Positions 53,783 through 62,503 of a stretch of DNA of 64,000 nucleotides are shown here, one piece after another. The notes beneath the pieces were generated by a model, which was not told the DNA's origin, did no database searches, and was given only the letters and a program-made list of their open reading frames with translations. The stretch covers positions 806,001-870,000 of the forward strand of contig CAXXDU010000002.1 in NCBI GenBank assembly GCA_963667535.2, given 5' to 3'. A program made the translations under genes and the position numbers. Positions within the stretch are counted from its first letter, which is position 1; each line of letters starts with the position of its first letter. The stretch comes from UBA5614 sp963667535. Its GTDB lineage: Bacteria > Cloacimonadota > Cloacimonadia > Cloacimonadales > Cloacimonadaceae.

Positions 53783-53826
53783 AATTTTCTCTCCATCTCT
53801 CCATCTCTGCTTCTCTGCGTTAAATT
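53783..53826 (-). repeat. Inverted ACGCAGAG-type block flanking the GxxExxY gene
   Basis: CTCTCCATCTCTGCTTCTCT here is the reverse complement of the adjacent tandem-repeat sequence. A related block, CTCTCTATCTCTGCGACTCT, lies in the same orientation on the other side of the GxxExxY gene at 54257-54276. Confidence 0.6.
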
Positions 53827-53852
53827 CTTTATATCAATTTCTTTGAATTGTA

Positions 53853-54233
53853 TCATAAATTATTAACTACTCTGTTAAAGCCTGTTGCAAGCATCTTTTC
53901 ACCAAAGTTGATAACAATTCCCAGTTTCAGTCCTGTCAACCTCAAATATGTTAGCAATTGTGATTCAAAGATTTTGTTGTATAGATGTGTGGACTTACAC
54001 TCAATGATTACCTTATCTTCGACAAGGATATCCAATCTGAAACTGTAAGGTAGTGTCTGTCCCTTGTAATTTACAGGAACTTGTTTTTGTCTCTCAAGCT
54101 TTATACCCCTGTTTTGTAATTCCCATACTAATGCTTCTTCATATACTGATTCTAACAGACCAGGTCCTCCCAGTGTTTTATGTACTTCAATAGCACAATC
54201 AAGAATGATTCCCGATATTTCGTTTTCTTGCAT
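53853..54233 (-). CDS. GxxExxY protein (PD-(D/E)XK-like)
   Basis: A 126-residue protein of standard family length. The name-giving motif is GLLESVY (Gly25, Glu28, Tyr31). A nuclease-like core follows: FRLDILVEDKVIIECKS, with Asp68, Glu78 and Lys80 at PD-(D/E)XK spacing. The end is GLKLGIVINFGEKMLATGFNRVV. Members are common in environmental bacteria, are often in many copies, and have no proven function; the fold suggests a nuclease or a decayed one. All candidate catalytic residues are present here. The gene is bracketed by ACGCAGAG-type repeats on both sides. No toxin or methylase partner is seen. Confidence 0.88.
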   Translation of the reverse strand: MQENEISGIILDCAIEVHKTLGGPGLLESVYEEALVWELQNRGIKLERQKQVPVNYKGQTLPYSFRLDILVEDKVIIECKSTHLYNKIFESQLLTYLRLTGLKLGIVINFGEKMLATGFNRVVNNL

Positions 54234-54336
54234 GACTATGTTTTCTCCTCTGCCTCTCTCTATCTCTGCGACTCTGTATAAAATCTCTATTTATCAAGTA
54301 TTAGTAGTCTCTTTGCTATCTTTGCGTTAAAGAAAA

Positions 54337-56322
54337 TTAGTATACAGCTATCCGCCTGGTGATATGGGTATTGTTTTGCTTAATCCTAATGAAATACAGA
54401 CCTGCCGGTAATGTGTCTTTGTATTTGAAAGTTTTTACTGGTTTGCTTTGGAATATCCTCTGTCCTTTGATATTGTAGATACCCACTTCGAAGGGTTTAT
54501 TATTTTTACTTTCTATCGTAAATCTGTCTTTTGCGGGATTGGGATATATCCTGAAATCAGGGATAGGGGTTTGTACATCGTCAACATTATCAGTGGATTG
54601 AGTTATTATAATATCATCCAGACAGAGGGCAAAAGCATCCCAGCTAACACATCGCCAGGCAAGATAGATATGTTGTCCGGCAAACGCAGAAAGATTATAT
54701 GTGTATCGTGTCCATTGCGCGGGAACAGATATCCAGGGTTCGGTGGAGAGAGCTTGAAATGATGTAAACAAAGAATCAGTGTTTGAAATCAGAAACCTTA
54801 GTCTTTCCAAGCCGTAATCTGCTGAGAATGACCTTACCCAAAAGCTGAGTTCATAACCATTCAGAATATTCAGATGCGGAGAAATCAGCCAGTCATTGTT
54901 GGGAGGATTGACGCTGTCCATGCATAACAACATCTTCTGACCATTATGAGCAGTTACTTCAGTAACGGGTGGAAGAGTCTGAGCAGGATTAAAGACAATC
55001 CAACTCATGGCAATGCCTTCATGGGGAAAGCTGTTATTGTTCCAAAGCCAGGTGGCGGAATTGTCAATGTCGTACTGCGTCCAGCCAGGAATAGAAAGCG
55101 CAAAGTCAGGCTGGTCATCAAAGCTCATCTGCCAGACCGGCAGAGAACCGGGGATGGTCACTGATAAGGAGTTTGTGGGAGGAGATATCTGGTTCAGATA
55201 GTTCACTGCAACGATATAGTACAGATAGGTTTGATTCGGGGCAACTGTAATATCATAATATGTTGTATCCTGAGTTTCGCTTAGAGCCTGTTGGTTCCTG
55301 AAAATTCGATAGCTTATTATGCTGCCCAGTTCCGGAGGCTGCCAATTGAGTCTTACTGCTTGCCCGATTGTTATTACCTGGAGGTTTCTTGGTGCAGAAA
55401 GTACTTCTCCCATGGTCGTAAACGTCCAGATAGGTCCTGAAAAAGTATCGCTGCCATTATGAGCGACAACCCGCCACTGATAACTGGTAAGTAGATTCAG
55501 GTTGGCTGGAGGTGTCCAGTTTTGAGATGTTTGAGTGATTGCAACTGCTTGCAATGGTTGATTTACCGGGGCAAAGAATACATCCCAGCTTGTCGCATTG
55601 CTTTGCCAGGCAAGTGATATATCAAGGGCAACATCTGTAGCGGTATTTGTGGGTGTGGGACTATGTGGCATTAATATTACAGGTTGGATTTCCAGCTTGA
55701 GATTGGGTCTTACAGATAGTGGATTAAAAGGATTGTAGTTATATGCAGCGGGTGGAGATGAAGGATCCGGATTGACTGACATGGAATGAACTTCAATTGA
55801 TTGGGGATAGTCACATGCTGAGCAATAAAAATCATCACCCATGTTACCGTTACCGGGAGCATTCTCATCTATAGCTATGATCAGATTCCCTGTTTCTGAA
55901 AACACATAGGCATTATTCAAGGGAATCACTACCCAACCCTGACCGGGCAAACTAGTTGAAAACCATTGTTGTTGCAGATTTCCCTGAAACACAAGCTCCA
56001 GGCTGTCCAAGGGAACCCAATCTGTGAGAGAATAAAATCCTGTACGATTGACCACCCCCATATAGATGCTGAATTGGTTTGCATTATTGAGAAAAGTGGA
56101 ACTGGTAATCCTGTATTGAAAACCTAAAGCGGTTACATTTCCCCCAAAGCCGATTTCAGTTGAAGAGTAAATAGATTGTGAATATGAGTAACACATCATT
56201 GGTTCAATTGGTAAGCATTGATTTAACAAAGTACCATTGCCGATTTGTATCGTTTCTGACTGTAAAAATGCAGCATGCCCCAATAGTATAATTAATAATA
56301 GTATTTTTTCGAAGTACGCCAT
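54337..56322 (-). CDS. Secreted multidomain protein with anchor-J and sorting domains
   Basis: A 661-residue exported protein (signal peptide MAYFEKILLLIILLGHAAFL). Residues about 23-216 are the recurring 170-190 residue module (IQIGNGTLLNQCLPIEPM, then SIYSSTEIGFGGNV, then PFNPLSVRPNLKLEI). Two Fn3-type domains follow (about 222-305 and 310-390). A choice-of-anchor-J/cleaved-adhesin domain (about 395-575) includes PPNNDWLISPHLNI and SADYGLERLRF, close to those of the 1426-residue protein at 9975. The sorting domain is at about 590-661 (IYPNPAKDRFTIES, YNIKGQRIFQS, LPAGLYFIRIKQ). GGTGG lies before the ATG. A substrate-binding role is inferred. Confidence 0.85.
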   Translation of the reverse strand: MAYFEKILLLIILLGHAAFLQSETIQIGNGTLLNQCLPIEPMMCYSYSQSIYSSTEIGFGGNVTALGFQYRITSSTFLNNANQFSIYMGVVNRTGFYSLTDWVPLDSLELVFQGNLQQQWFSTSLPGQGWVVIPLNNAYVFSETGNLIIAIDENAPGNGNMGDDFYCSACDYPQSIEVHSMSVNPDPSSPPAAYNYNPFNPLSVRPNLKLEIQPVILMPHSPTPTNTATDVALDISLAWQSNATSWDVFFAPVNQPLQAVAITQTSQNWTPPANLNLLTSYQWRVVAHNGSDTFSGPIWTFTTMGEVLSAPRNLQVITIGQAVRLNWQPPELGSIISYRIFRNQQALSETQDTTYYDITVAPNQTYLYYIVAVNYLNQISPPTNSLSVTIPGSLPVWQMSFDDQPDFALSIPGWTQYDIDNSATWLWNNNSFPHEGIAMSWIVFNPAQTLPPVTEVTAHNGQKMLLCMDSVNPPNNDWLISPHLNILNGYELSFWVRSFSADYGLERLRFLISNTDSLFTSFQALSTEPWISVPAQWTRYTYNLSAFAGQHIYLAWRCVSWDAFALCLDDIIITQSTDNVDDVQTPIPDFRIYPNPAKDRFTIESKNNKPFEVGIYNIKGQRIFQSKPVKTFKYKDTLPAGLYFIRIKQNNTHITRRIAVY

Positions 56323-56367
56323 AATCCACCCATAGATTAGTTTTAATACTGTTGATGATGATTGAAA

Positions 56368-56396
56368 TATGTATTTAGTGACAACAATACTGTCAA
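56368..56396 (-). promoter_or_regulatory. Promoter of the anchor-J protein gene
   Basis: On the - strand TTGACA (56396-56391) and TACATA (56373-56368), 17-base spacer, 45 bases before the start. It diverges from the promoter at 56442. Confidence 0.5.
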
Positions 56397-56441
56397 GTGA
56401 ATAAATTGTAGTCTGATATGCTCTGTTAGAGTACTTTTTTC

Positions 56442-56470
56442 TTGACTTAATATTGGCTTTGAATTATTAG
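56442..56470 (+). promoter_or_regulatory. Promoter of the 783-residue sorted protein
   Basis: TTGACT at 56442-56447 and TATTAG at 56465-56470 with a 17-base spacer, 64 bases before the start. Confidence 0.55.
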
Positions 56471-56534
56471 TCTACGGTACGATAGAAGTGTTACCACAAA
56501 ATAAAAATAGATATAATAAATATAGGAGATAACT

Positions 56535-58886
56535 ATGAAACAAGTACGTCTTATCGCATTGGTAAGTTTGTTATTAACTTTGTCAATTTTCTCTGTGCTT
56601 AATGCAGCAACTTATACTTGGAATGGTGCTACAACTGCCTGGACAACAGCTACAAACTGGACTCCGACCAGAACAACACCTGCTACAAGTGATATTTTGC
56701 AGTTTAATAGTGGAGCAAATTATTCTGTTACCGCTATACCAACACAGACCATAAGCCAGTTATTGGTTTCCAATAACACAATAGTCGCTCTTGCCGCCGG
56801 TACTGCCGCGAATATTTTAACCATTGGTGGCGGAACAGGTACTGATTTAGATGTAGCCAGCGGTTCTCAGCTTAATTTATCCGGCACGTTAGCATTCAGT
56901 GTTGTTCTTGCTACAGGCGCTACAGGATCTGTTGCCGGTAGTGTTACATTTGCAGGAACCAGCGGAACACCGGCTCTCAAGTTTCTGGCAACCGATACAT
57001 CATCTCTGGCTTTTACCACCGGAAGTGTATTTACCTGCGGACCCGCTTTTAGCAGTAATCCATTTGGAACAGGTGGAGCACCTTATAGTTTGAATGCAGT
57101 TCAGTTTCAGGATGGCTCAACTTTTGTCTTCAAATTAGGCTCCAATCCTTTTGGTGCTGCTACTCCCAATTCAGTTGTAGTATTTCAGAATGGTAGTCTG
57201 TATAAGCAGGAATCTTCAAATTCACCGGCTTTTTCAGGCAGAACCTATGCCAACTTTGAGTATAACTATTCAGGAGCTGTCACTGTATCAGGTACCGGAG
57301 CATCTTCTGTAAACAATTTAACTATTACTCAGGGTACATTAAACTACAATATGACCAGCGCAACAATTACCCATTCCATTAAAGGCAATATTACCGTGAA
57401 TGGCGGTACCTTAAACTTTGCTCCAGCAGCTGTTGGAACTTTCGTTTTCAACGGTGGTGCAAACCAGACAATCAGCGGCAGCGGTACACTAACTTTCAAT
57501 GCTAATGCTAATTTCAATGTAAATAATGGAAACAAAGTTATCCTGAATAAGAGCATTGCCATCCCCGGAACATTTACTGTTTCCAGTGGCTCTGCAATTG
57601 AATTAGGCACCAGCGTTATATCAGGTGTTGGTTCTTTTACTCTGGCCTCAGGAGCTGGATTAATTACAGCTAATACTGATGGTATAACCACCAGCGGTAA
57701 TACTGGAAGTATTCAAACAACAACACGTTCATATAGTACCGGTGCAAATTACACATATAACGGTTCCGGTGCTCAGTATACAGGTAATGGTCTGACTACT
57801 GCTAATAATCTTACTATAAATAATGCAGCAGGCGTTACACTTTCCAATAGCATCACTGTTAATGGTATTCTTACTCAGACTGCAGGAACTATTTCAGGAA
57901 CACAGGCAGTTGATGGTTACGTTTCAATAACGAATAATTATATTGATATAGCTGAAAGTGGTTCAAACATGACAGCTTTCGCATTAGCAACAACGCTCAA
58001 TCCGGCGAATTATCCTGACAGAATCAACCGCCAATGGACAATTACTCAATCCGGCGCATCTCTCAACAAAGATGTTACTTTCTACTGGGATGCCGCTGAT
58101 GATGGTGATTATGATTGGGGAGTAGCAGAACCGGCAATTTGGAAAGGTACTACTAAGTACTTGGTAGACACGTTTAACGTATCAGGGGCTTCCAGATGGG
58201 CAAGAGTATTTTCTATTCCTGTTACCAGCACAAAAGATACTTATACCATCGGAAGATCAGATGATGCAATGCTACCTGTCGAATTGTCTTCTTTCACAGC
58301 TACAGCTACAGCTCAGAACTACGTAATGCTTAGCTGGACAACTCAATCCGAAACCAACGTTTCAGGATATTACATCTATCGTAACAACAATACAAACTTA
58401 AGCACTGCCACTAAAATACCTTCTTTAGTACAGGCATCCAATACTTCTGTTGAGACCAGTTACAGATATACTGATCAGGAAGTGCAAGGAAACGGAACCT
58501 GGTATTATTGGTTACAAAACGTTGATTTGAATGGAGAATCCAATTTCCATGGTCCTATCAGTGTTATCCTTACCACCAATAATAACACAACACCTCCAGT
58601 GATTCCTGTTGTAACAGAGCTCAGGAGCATCTATCCCAATCCTTTCAATCCTACTGCTATTGTATCTTACAACATGGCAAAAGCAGGGAACGTCACTATC
58701 ACCGTTTTCAATGTTAAAGGTGAAAAAGTTCGTAACCTTGTAAATGAAAGCAAATCTGCCGGTACTTTCCAGGTTTCCTGGAATGGTAATGATGAAAACG
58801 GAAGCTCATGTACTTCCGGTATTTACTATGTCAAAATGACAGCCGGTAAGTACACCACAACTCAAAAGGTTGTATTAGCTAAATAA
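56535..58886 (+). CDS. Secreted beta-repeat protein with sorting domain, paralog 1
   Basis: A 783-residue exported protein. GGAG precedes the ATG within TAGGAGATAACTATGAAA, shared with the gene at 59138. The signal peptide is MKQVRLIALVSLLLTLSIFSVLNA. Residues about 30-460 are Thr/Ser/Asn/Gly-rich with short regular strands (NNLTITQGTLNYN, GNITVNGGTLNF), as in parallel beta-helix or autotransporter-like passengers. A domain at about 470-570 (YPDRINRQWTITQSG, then FYWDAADDGDYDWG) precedes an Fn3-like fold beginning LPVELSSFTATA (about 576-690). The sorting domain (about 692-783) has IYPNPFNPTAIVSYNM, FNVKGEKVRNL and SGIYYVKMTAG. It is likely a surface or matrix protein without enzymatic motif. 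A terminator follows. Confidence 0.85.
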   Translation: MKQVRLIALVSLLLTLSIFSVLNAATYTWNGATTAWTTATNWTPTRTTPATSDILQFNSGANYSVTAIPTQTISQLLVSNNTIVALAAGTAANILTIGGGTGTDLDVASGSQLNLSGTLAFSVVLATGATGSVAGSVTFAGTSGTPALKFLATDTSSLAFTTGSVFTCGPAFSSNPFGTGGAPYSLNAVQFQDGSTFVFKLGSNPFGAATPNSVVVFQNGSLYKQESSNSPAFSGRTYANFEYNYSGAVTVSGTGASSVNNLTITQGTLNYNMTSATITHSIKGNITVNGGTLNFAPAAVGTFVFNGGANQTISGSGTLTFNANANFNVNNGNKVILNKSIAIPGTFTVSSGSAIELGTSVISGVGSFTLASGAGLITANTDGITTSGNTGSIQTTTRSYSTGANYTYNGSGAQYTGNGLTTANNLTINNAAGVTLSNSITVNGILTQTAGTISGTQAVDGYVSITNNYIDIAESGSNMTAFALATTLNPANYPDRINRQWTITQSGASLNKDVTFYWDAADDGDYDWGVAEPAIWKGTTKYLVDTFNVSGASRWARVFSIPVTSTKDTYTIGRSDDAMLPVELSSFTATATAQNYVMLSWTTQSETNVSGYYIYRNNNTNLSTATKIPSLVQASNTSVETSYRYTDQEVQGNGTWYYWLQNVDLNGESNFHGPISVILTTNNNTTPPVIPVVTELRSIYPNPFNPTAIVSYNMAKAGNVTITVFNVKGEKVRNLVNESKSAGTFQVSWNGNDENGSSCTSGIYYVKMTAGKYTTTQKVVLAK

Positions 58887-58906
58887 ACTAGTCTTATCCA
58901 TATATT

Positions 58907-58937
58907 AAAGGCTGCCAGATAAAGGCAGCCTTTTTTT
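58907..58937 (+). terminator. Intrinsic terminator of paralog 1
   Basis: AAAGGCTGCC pairs with GGCAGCCTTT around a 7-base loop, followed by T residues; 21 bases after the stop. Confidence 0.9.
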
Positions 58938-59043
58938 ATAGTGTTGTGACAATCTTAACGCAACAAAACGAACCATTACTTTGGCAATCCTACTGCTCAG
59001 TCAGAAATCTCAACTGATTGCAACAATTATCGCATCTTTTTAC

Positions 59044-59072
59044 TTGACATGATGTTGGCAGTAAGATAATAA
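59044..59072 (+). promoter_or_regulatory. Promoter of the 962-residue sorted protein
   Basis: TTGACA at 59044-59049; TAATAA at 59067-59072 after 17 bases, or GATAAT at 59065 after 15. The start codon is 65 bases downstream. Confidence 0.5.
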
Positions 59073-59137
59073 TAATCTCGCAATTGTAATATGACTAGAT
59101 ATTTATGAAAGAACAACTCTTTAATTAGGAGATAACT

Positions 59138-62026
59138 ATGAAAGAAGTACGTCTTTTCGTTTTGGTTAGTTTGTTACTAAGTTTGTCAGTAGTATCAATT
59201 CTAAATGCAACCAATTATTACTCACAGGGAAACCTGGCTCCCAACCTGACCTCGAGTTGGAATACCAATCCCGGTGGAGGTGGCTCTACTCCTGCTAACT
59301 TCTTCAGTGGTGATACATTTATCATTCAAAGTGGTCATTATATGACGACAACTGCAATGTGGAATGTCATACCAGGGGGAAGCATGGTGGAAATATCAAA
59401 TGGCGGAACGCTGAAGGCTGTCACTTCATGTTCTGCTAATATTTTGGGTAGATTTCAGATTGATGGAGGCGGTAGGTATATCCATGCTGTTGCTTCCGGT
59501 TCAGGTTCAGCAACTATCCCCGGTGCATCTGGTCGGCGTTTTGCCAATTCAACCAATGGTGGCTTGGGTAACGGCACATTTGAAATTGCTGCTCAAAACA
59601 CTGCCGGATTTGCTACTACCGGGATTACCTGGGGTAATGTAGAAATCAACAATAGCACGCAGGCTAATTCAATCACATATCCATCAGTCTTTGCTAATGT
59701 TGAAGGCGACTTTTCTGTTTTGGACACAAACAATCAGGAATTCAGCCTGACCACAAACCAGACTGATGCCCACGTTATTAAAGGCAGCCTGACCATCTCC
59801 GGTGCAAGTAGTTTTTTTTCCTGCAAAAACGGAACAGGTCTAATGAGTCTTACTGTTTATGGAGATGTGAATCTACAGGATGGTACCTTCTCGATGGCTA
59901 CAACTTCATCCGGAACGACAGAATTGTATTTCCGCAGTAACTTGAATCTGAGTGGCGGATTGCTTACTGAAAGTTCTACTTCAATAAGCGCTCTTTATCC
60001 GGATGGTACCGGTCCACAGCAATTCACCCGCACAGGCGGGACCATTTCCAATGATATTAGCCTCTATATAAATAATGGAAAGATTCTTGATATGGGAACT
60101 TCTGTGTTTGACGGAAGTAGCGGTTCTTTCCTTGTATCAGGGGGAGGTACTCTTTTCACTGCACACAGTCAGGGAATGTCCACTCTCCCTAACACGGGTT
60201 GCATACAGATTGCTAACAAAAATTTTGTACTTGGAGCAAGTATTGGATACAATGGCACAGTAGCTCAGGTAACGGGAGATGTGCCTATAGTTGCAAAGAA
60301 CCTTACAATAAATAATCCAGCCGGTGTTACCATGTCATGCAATATAATCATTATTGACAGTTTGATTATTACTTCCGGTAGTCTTAACCTGAATGGCTAC
60401 AATTGGTCGAGTGGTGGTGGTGCCAGCTTGAATTACAACGGCACATCAGCCCAGACAGTAGGTGCAGAATGGCCATCGTCTATTAGCAGCTATGTCTATA
60501 ATTACAATACCGCCGGATTATATCTTGATGGGTCCAAAGCTCTATCCAGTCCCAATAGATTTTACAATTATGGTAAACTATATATGGGTTCTTATCAATT
60601 ATCAGGGGATATAATTAATATAGATTATCTCAAGGCAGACAGATGTGATTTCATTGCCTCCGGTAATTTAAGTTCAGGCGGAACGGCAGTAGTAGAATTA
60701 ACTACAGGTGGGATAGTACCCGGAATAGAAATCACTATGATGAATCTGGTTTTAAGCGATACAAACGGCTCATATTATCTGGGAGCATACAACTTTTTCC
60801 GTACTCTGGATATAGGTAGTAATACATTTTATATCGGCTCAAATTCGCTTAATATTCAAACAAATTTACTCCGAACTACTGGTACATTAGTTGGCGGTTT
60901 TAGTTCTAATTTAACTATAGATTGTCCAATCTCTTTAGTGGCAGACGCAATTCCAACCCAATTGCATTTGCTTGATTATACTGTTGGAACGCTTTCCCTG
61001 CCCTATAATATAGAGCTTACTAATCTGGGTTCTACGGGTCTGGGTTTGCTCCTCAATAATAAAACCATAACTTATCACAATCAGAATGCTTCAGTGACAG
61101 GTAGTTGTTTGATTCATACTTTGGGTTTTACGACTTCAGTTACAAACACTATGCCTTCATACATCAACCGGACATGGGACATATATCATTATGTAGATAA
61201 CAGTCCACTGATTACTACGTTGACCTGGTCTGCAGCAGATGATAATAATCTGAATTGGGGTTCTATAGTTCCTGCTGTCTATACAAGTTCGAAGACAAAG
61301 TTTACTGCCATTTCCTATGATGTTACCAGCAACCCCAGGTCAATTACTTTTGCTTTCCCGGCAGGTTTAGAGGAAACTTATTATAATATCGGACCTGACA
61401 CAGGTGGTACACTTCCTGTCGAGCTCTCTTCCTTTACAGCGACAGCCACCTCGCAATACTTTGTGCAACTGAACTGGACTACCCAATCCGAGACAGGTGT
61501 TTCAGGATATTATATATATCGCAATAGATCAAGTGATTTAACGACTGCGATTAAGATTCCTACTTTCATTACAGCCACCAATACTTCCTCAGAAACCAAC
61601 TATAGTTTTGTTGACCAGGAAGTCTCCAACAACAGTACTTACTACTATTGGCTCCAGAATGTAGATTTGAACAATCATTCAGACTTTCACGGTCCGATTA
61701 GTGTTACTCTTATGAATGGCAGTGAAGTTATTCCACCCGTGATTCCTGCAGTTACAGAACTCAGGAGCATCTATCCCAATCCTTTCAATCCTACTGCTAT
61801 TGTATCTTACAATATGGCAAAAGCAGGGAACGTCACTATCACCGTTTTCAATGTTAAAGGTGAAAAAGTTCGTAACCTGGTAAATGAAAGCAAGTCTGCC
61901 GGTACTTTCCAGGTTTCCTGGAATGGTAATGATGAAAACGGAAGCTCATGTACTTCCGGTATTTACTATGTCAAAATGACAGCCGGTAAGTACACCACAA
62001 CTCAAAAGGTTGTATTAGCTAAATAA
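59138..62026 (+). CDS. Secreted beta-repeat protein with sorting domain, paralog 2
   Basis: A 962-residue exported paralog of the gene at 56535, with the same ribosome-binding context and signal peptide type (MKEVRLFVLVSLLLSLSVVSILNA). The passenger (about 25-670) is longer and barely similar in sequence, but shares the short-strand pattern (KNLTINNPAGVTMSCNIII against NNLTINNAAGVTLSNSITV). The YINRTWDIY / AADDNNLNWG domain and LPVELSSFTATA Fn3-like fold follow. The final 92 residues are identical to paralog 1 apart from one position near the join (VTELRSIYPNPFNP onward). The 276 bases before the stop differ at only five positions, all synonymous. No catalytic motif. Confidence 0.85.
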   Translation: MKEVRLFVLVSLLLSLSVVSILNATNYYSQGNLAPNLTSSWNTNPGGGGSTPANFFSGDTFIIQSGHYMTTTAMWNVIPGGSMVEISNGGTLKAVTSCSANILGRFQIDGGGRYIHAVASGSGSATIPGASGRRFANSTNGGLGNGTFEIAAQNTAGFATTGITWGNVEINNSTQANSITYPSVFANVEGDFSVLDTNNQEFSLTTNQTDAHVIKGSLTISGASSFFSCKNGTGLMSLTVYGDVNLQDGTFSMATTSSGTTELYFRSNLNLSGGLLTESSTSISALYPDGTGPQQFTRTGGTISNDISLYINNGKILDMGTSVFDGSSGSFLVSGGGTLFTAHSQGMSTLPNTGCIQIANKNFVLGASIGYNGTVAQVTGDVPIVAKNLTINNPAGVTMSCNIIIIDSLIITSGSLNLNGYNWSSGGGASLNYNGTSAQTVGAEWPSSISSYVYNYNTAGLYLDGSKALSSPNRFYNYGKLYMGSYQLSGDIINIDYLKADRCDFIASGNLSSGGTAVVELTTGGIVPGIEITMMNLVLSDTNGSYYLGAYNFFRTLDIGSNTFYIGSNSLNIQTNLLRTTGTLVGGFSSNLTIDCPISLVADAIPTQLHLLDYTVGTLSLPYNIELTNLGSTGLGLLLNNKTITYHNQNASVTGSCLIHTLGFTTSVTNTMPSYINRTWDIYHYVDNSPLITTLTWSAADDNNLNWGSIVPAVYTSSKTKFTAISYDVTSNPRSITFAFPAGLEETYYNIGPDTGGTLPVELSSFTATATSQYFVQLNWTTQSETGVSGYYIYRNRSSDLTTAIKIPTFITATNTSSETNYSFVDQEVSNNSTYYYWLQNVDLNNHSDFHGPISVTLMNGSEVIPPVIPAVTELRSIYPNPFNPTAIVSYNMAKAGNVTITVFNVKGEKVRNLVNESKSAGTFQVSWNGNDENGSSCTSGIYYVKMTAGKYTTTQKVVLAK

Positions 62027-62047
62027 ACTAATCTTATCCATAAATAA

Positions 62048-62078
62048 AAAGGCTGCCCGATTAAGGCAGCCTTTTTTT
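62048..62078 (+). terminator. Intrinsic terminator of paralog 2
   Basis: AAAGGCTGCC pairs with GGCAGCCTTT around a 7-base loop, followed by T residues. It is nearly the same as the terminator at 58907. Confidence 0.9.
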
Positions 62079-62096
62079 ATTTAAAAGAGTTTGTAG

Positions 62097-62297
62097 TTCC
62101 TCGTTTAGAGATTTTCGATAATGCCACTGAAGAGCATTGCCGGAGTTCAATTTGCCCTTTTTAGCTTTTAGTAGACATCTTTGTGTATGGGCAAATCGGA
62201 CTTCGGAAAGCATTATCTGTAGAGGTTTTAGCTGAAGTCCGAAATTCCCTTTTACAATGGTATCAATATTTCAAGTGACGAGGGAATTTTGAACTCC
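62097..62297. repeat. Nested imperfect inverted-repeat element
   Basis: Within the 477-base gap before the aspartic protease gene. GGAGTTCAA (62142-62150) pairs with TTGAACTCC (62289-62297). TCGGACTTC near 62197 pairs with GAAGTCCGA near 62234. TTCCTCGT (62097-62104) pairs nearly with ACGAGGGAA (62278-62286). The arms interlace rather than forming one stem, so two elements may have inserted into each other. No coding signal was found. Confidence 0.5.
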
Positions 62298-62440
62298 AGC
62301 TATTCGCTTACTCATTTCCGCACAGCCCCTTTATCCGGTTCTGTTGTAATAGATGCATTTTTTCAAATAATTAAACAGCCTGGATACCTGATGCCTCATT
62401 GCCTTTTCGGATGGCAACAAGGGCTCCACTGCGACAGGTA

Positions 62441-62503
62441 TGACACTGTTCCACTGTTTCACTGTTTCACCCTTGCACACTTCCACTATTCCACTGTTTC
62501 ACG
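62441..62503 (+). repeat. TTCCACTGTTTCAC minisatellite
   Basis: Repeats of TTCCACTGTTTCAC and variants up to the stop codon of the aspartic protease gene. It is the reverse-complement relative of the GTGAAACGG repeat at 46969-47054. Similar fragments lie at 47299-47320 and near 63905-63930. Confidence 0.7.

Larger units (their letters stand above)
53363..53852. repeat. Repeat spacer between helicase and GxxExxY genes
   Basis: Holds the 93/96-base tandem repeat (53392-53670) and an inverted ACGCAGAG-type block (53783-53826). The remaining AT-rich bases (53700-53780) show nothing recognisable. Confidence 0.75.
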
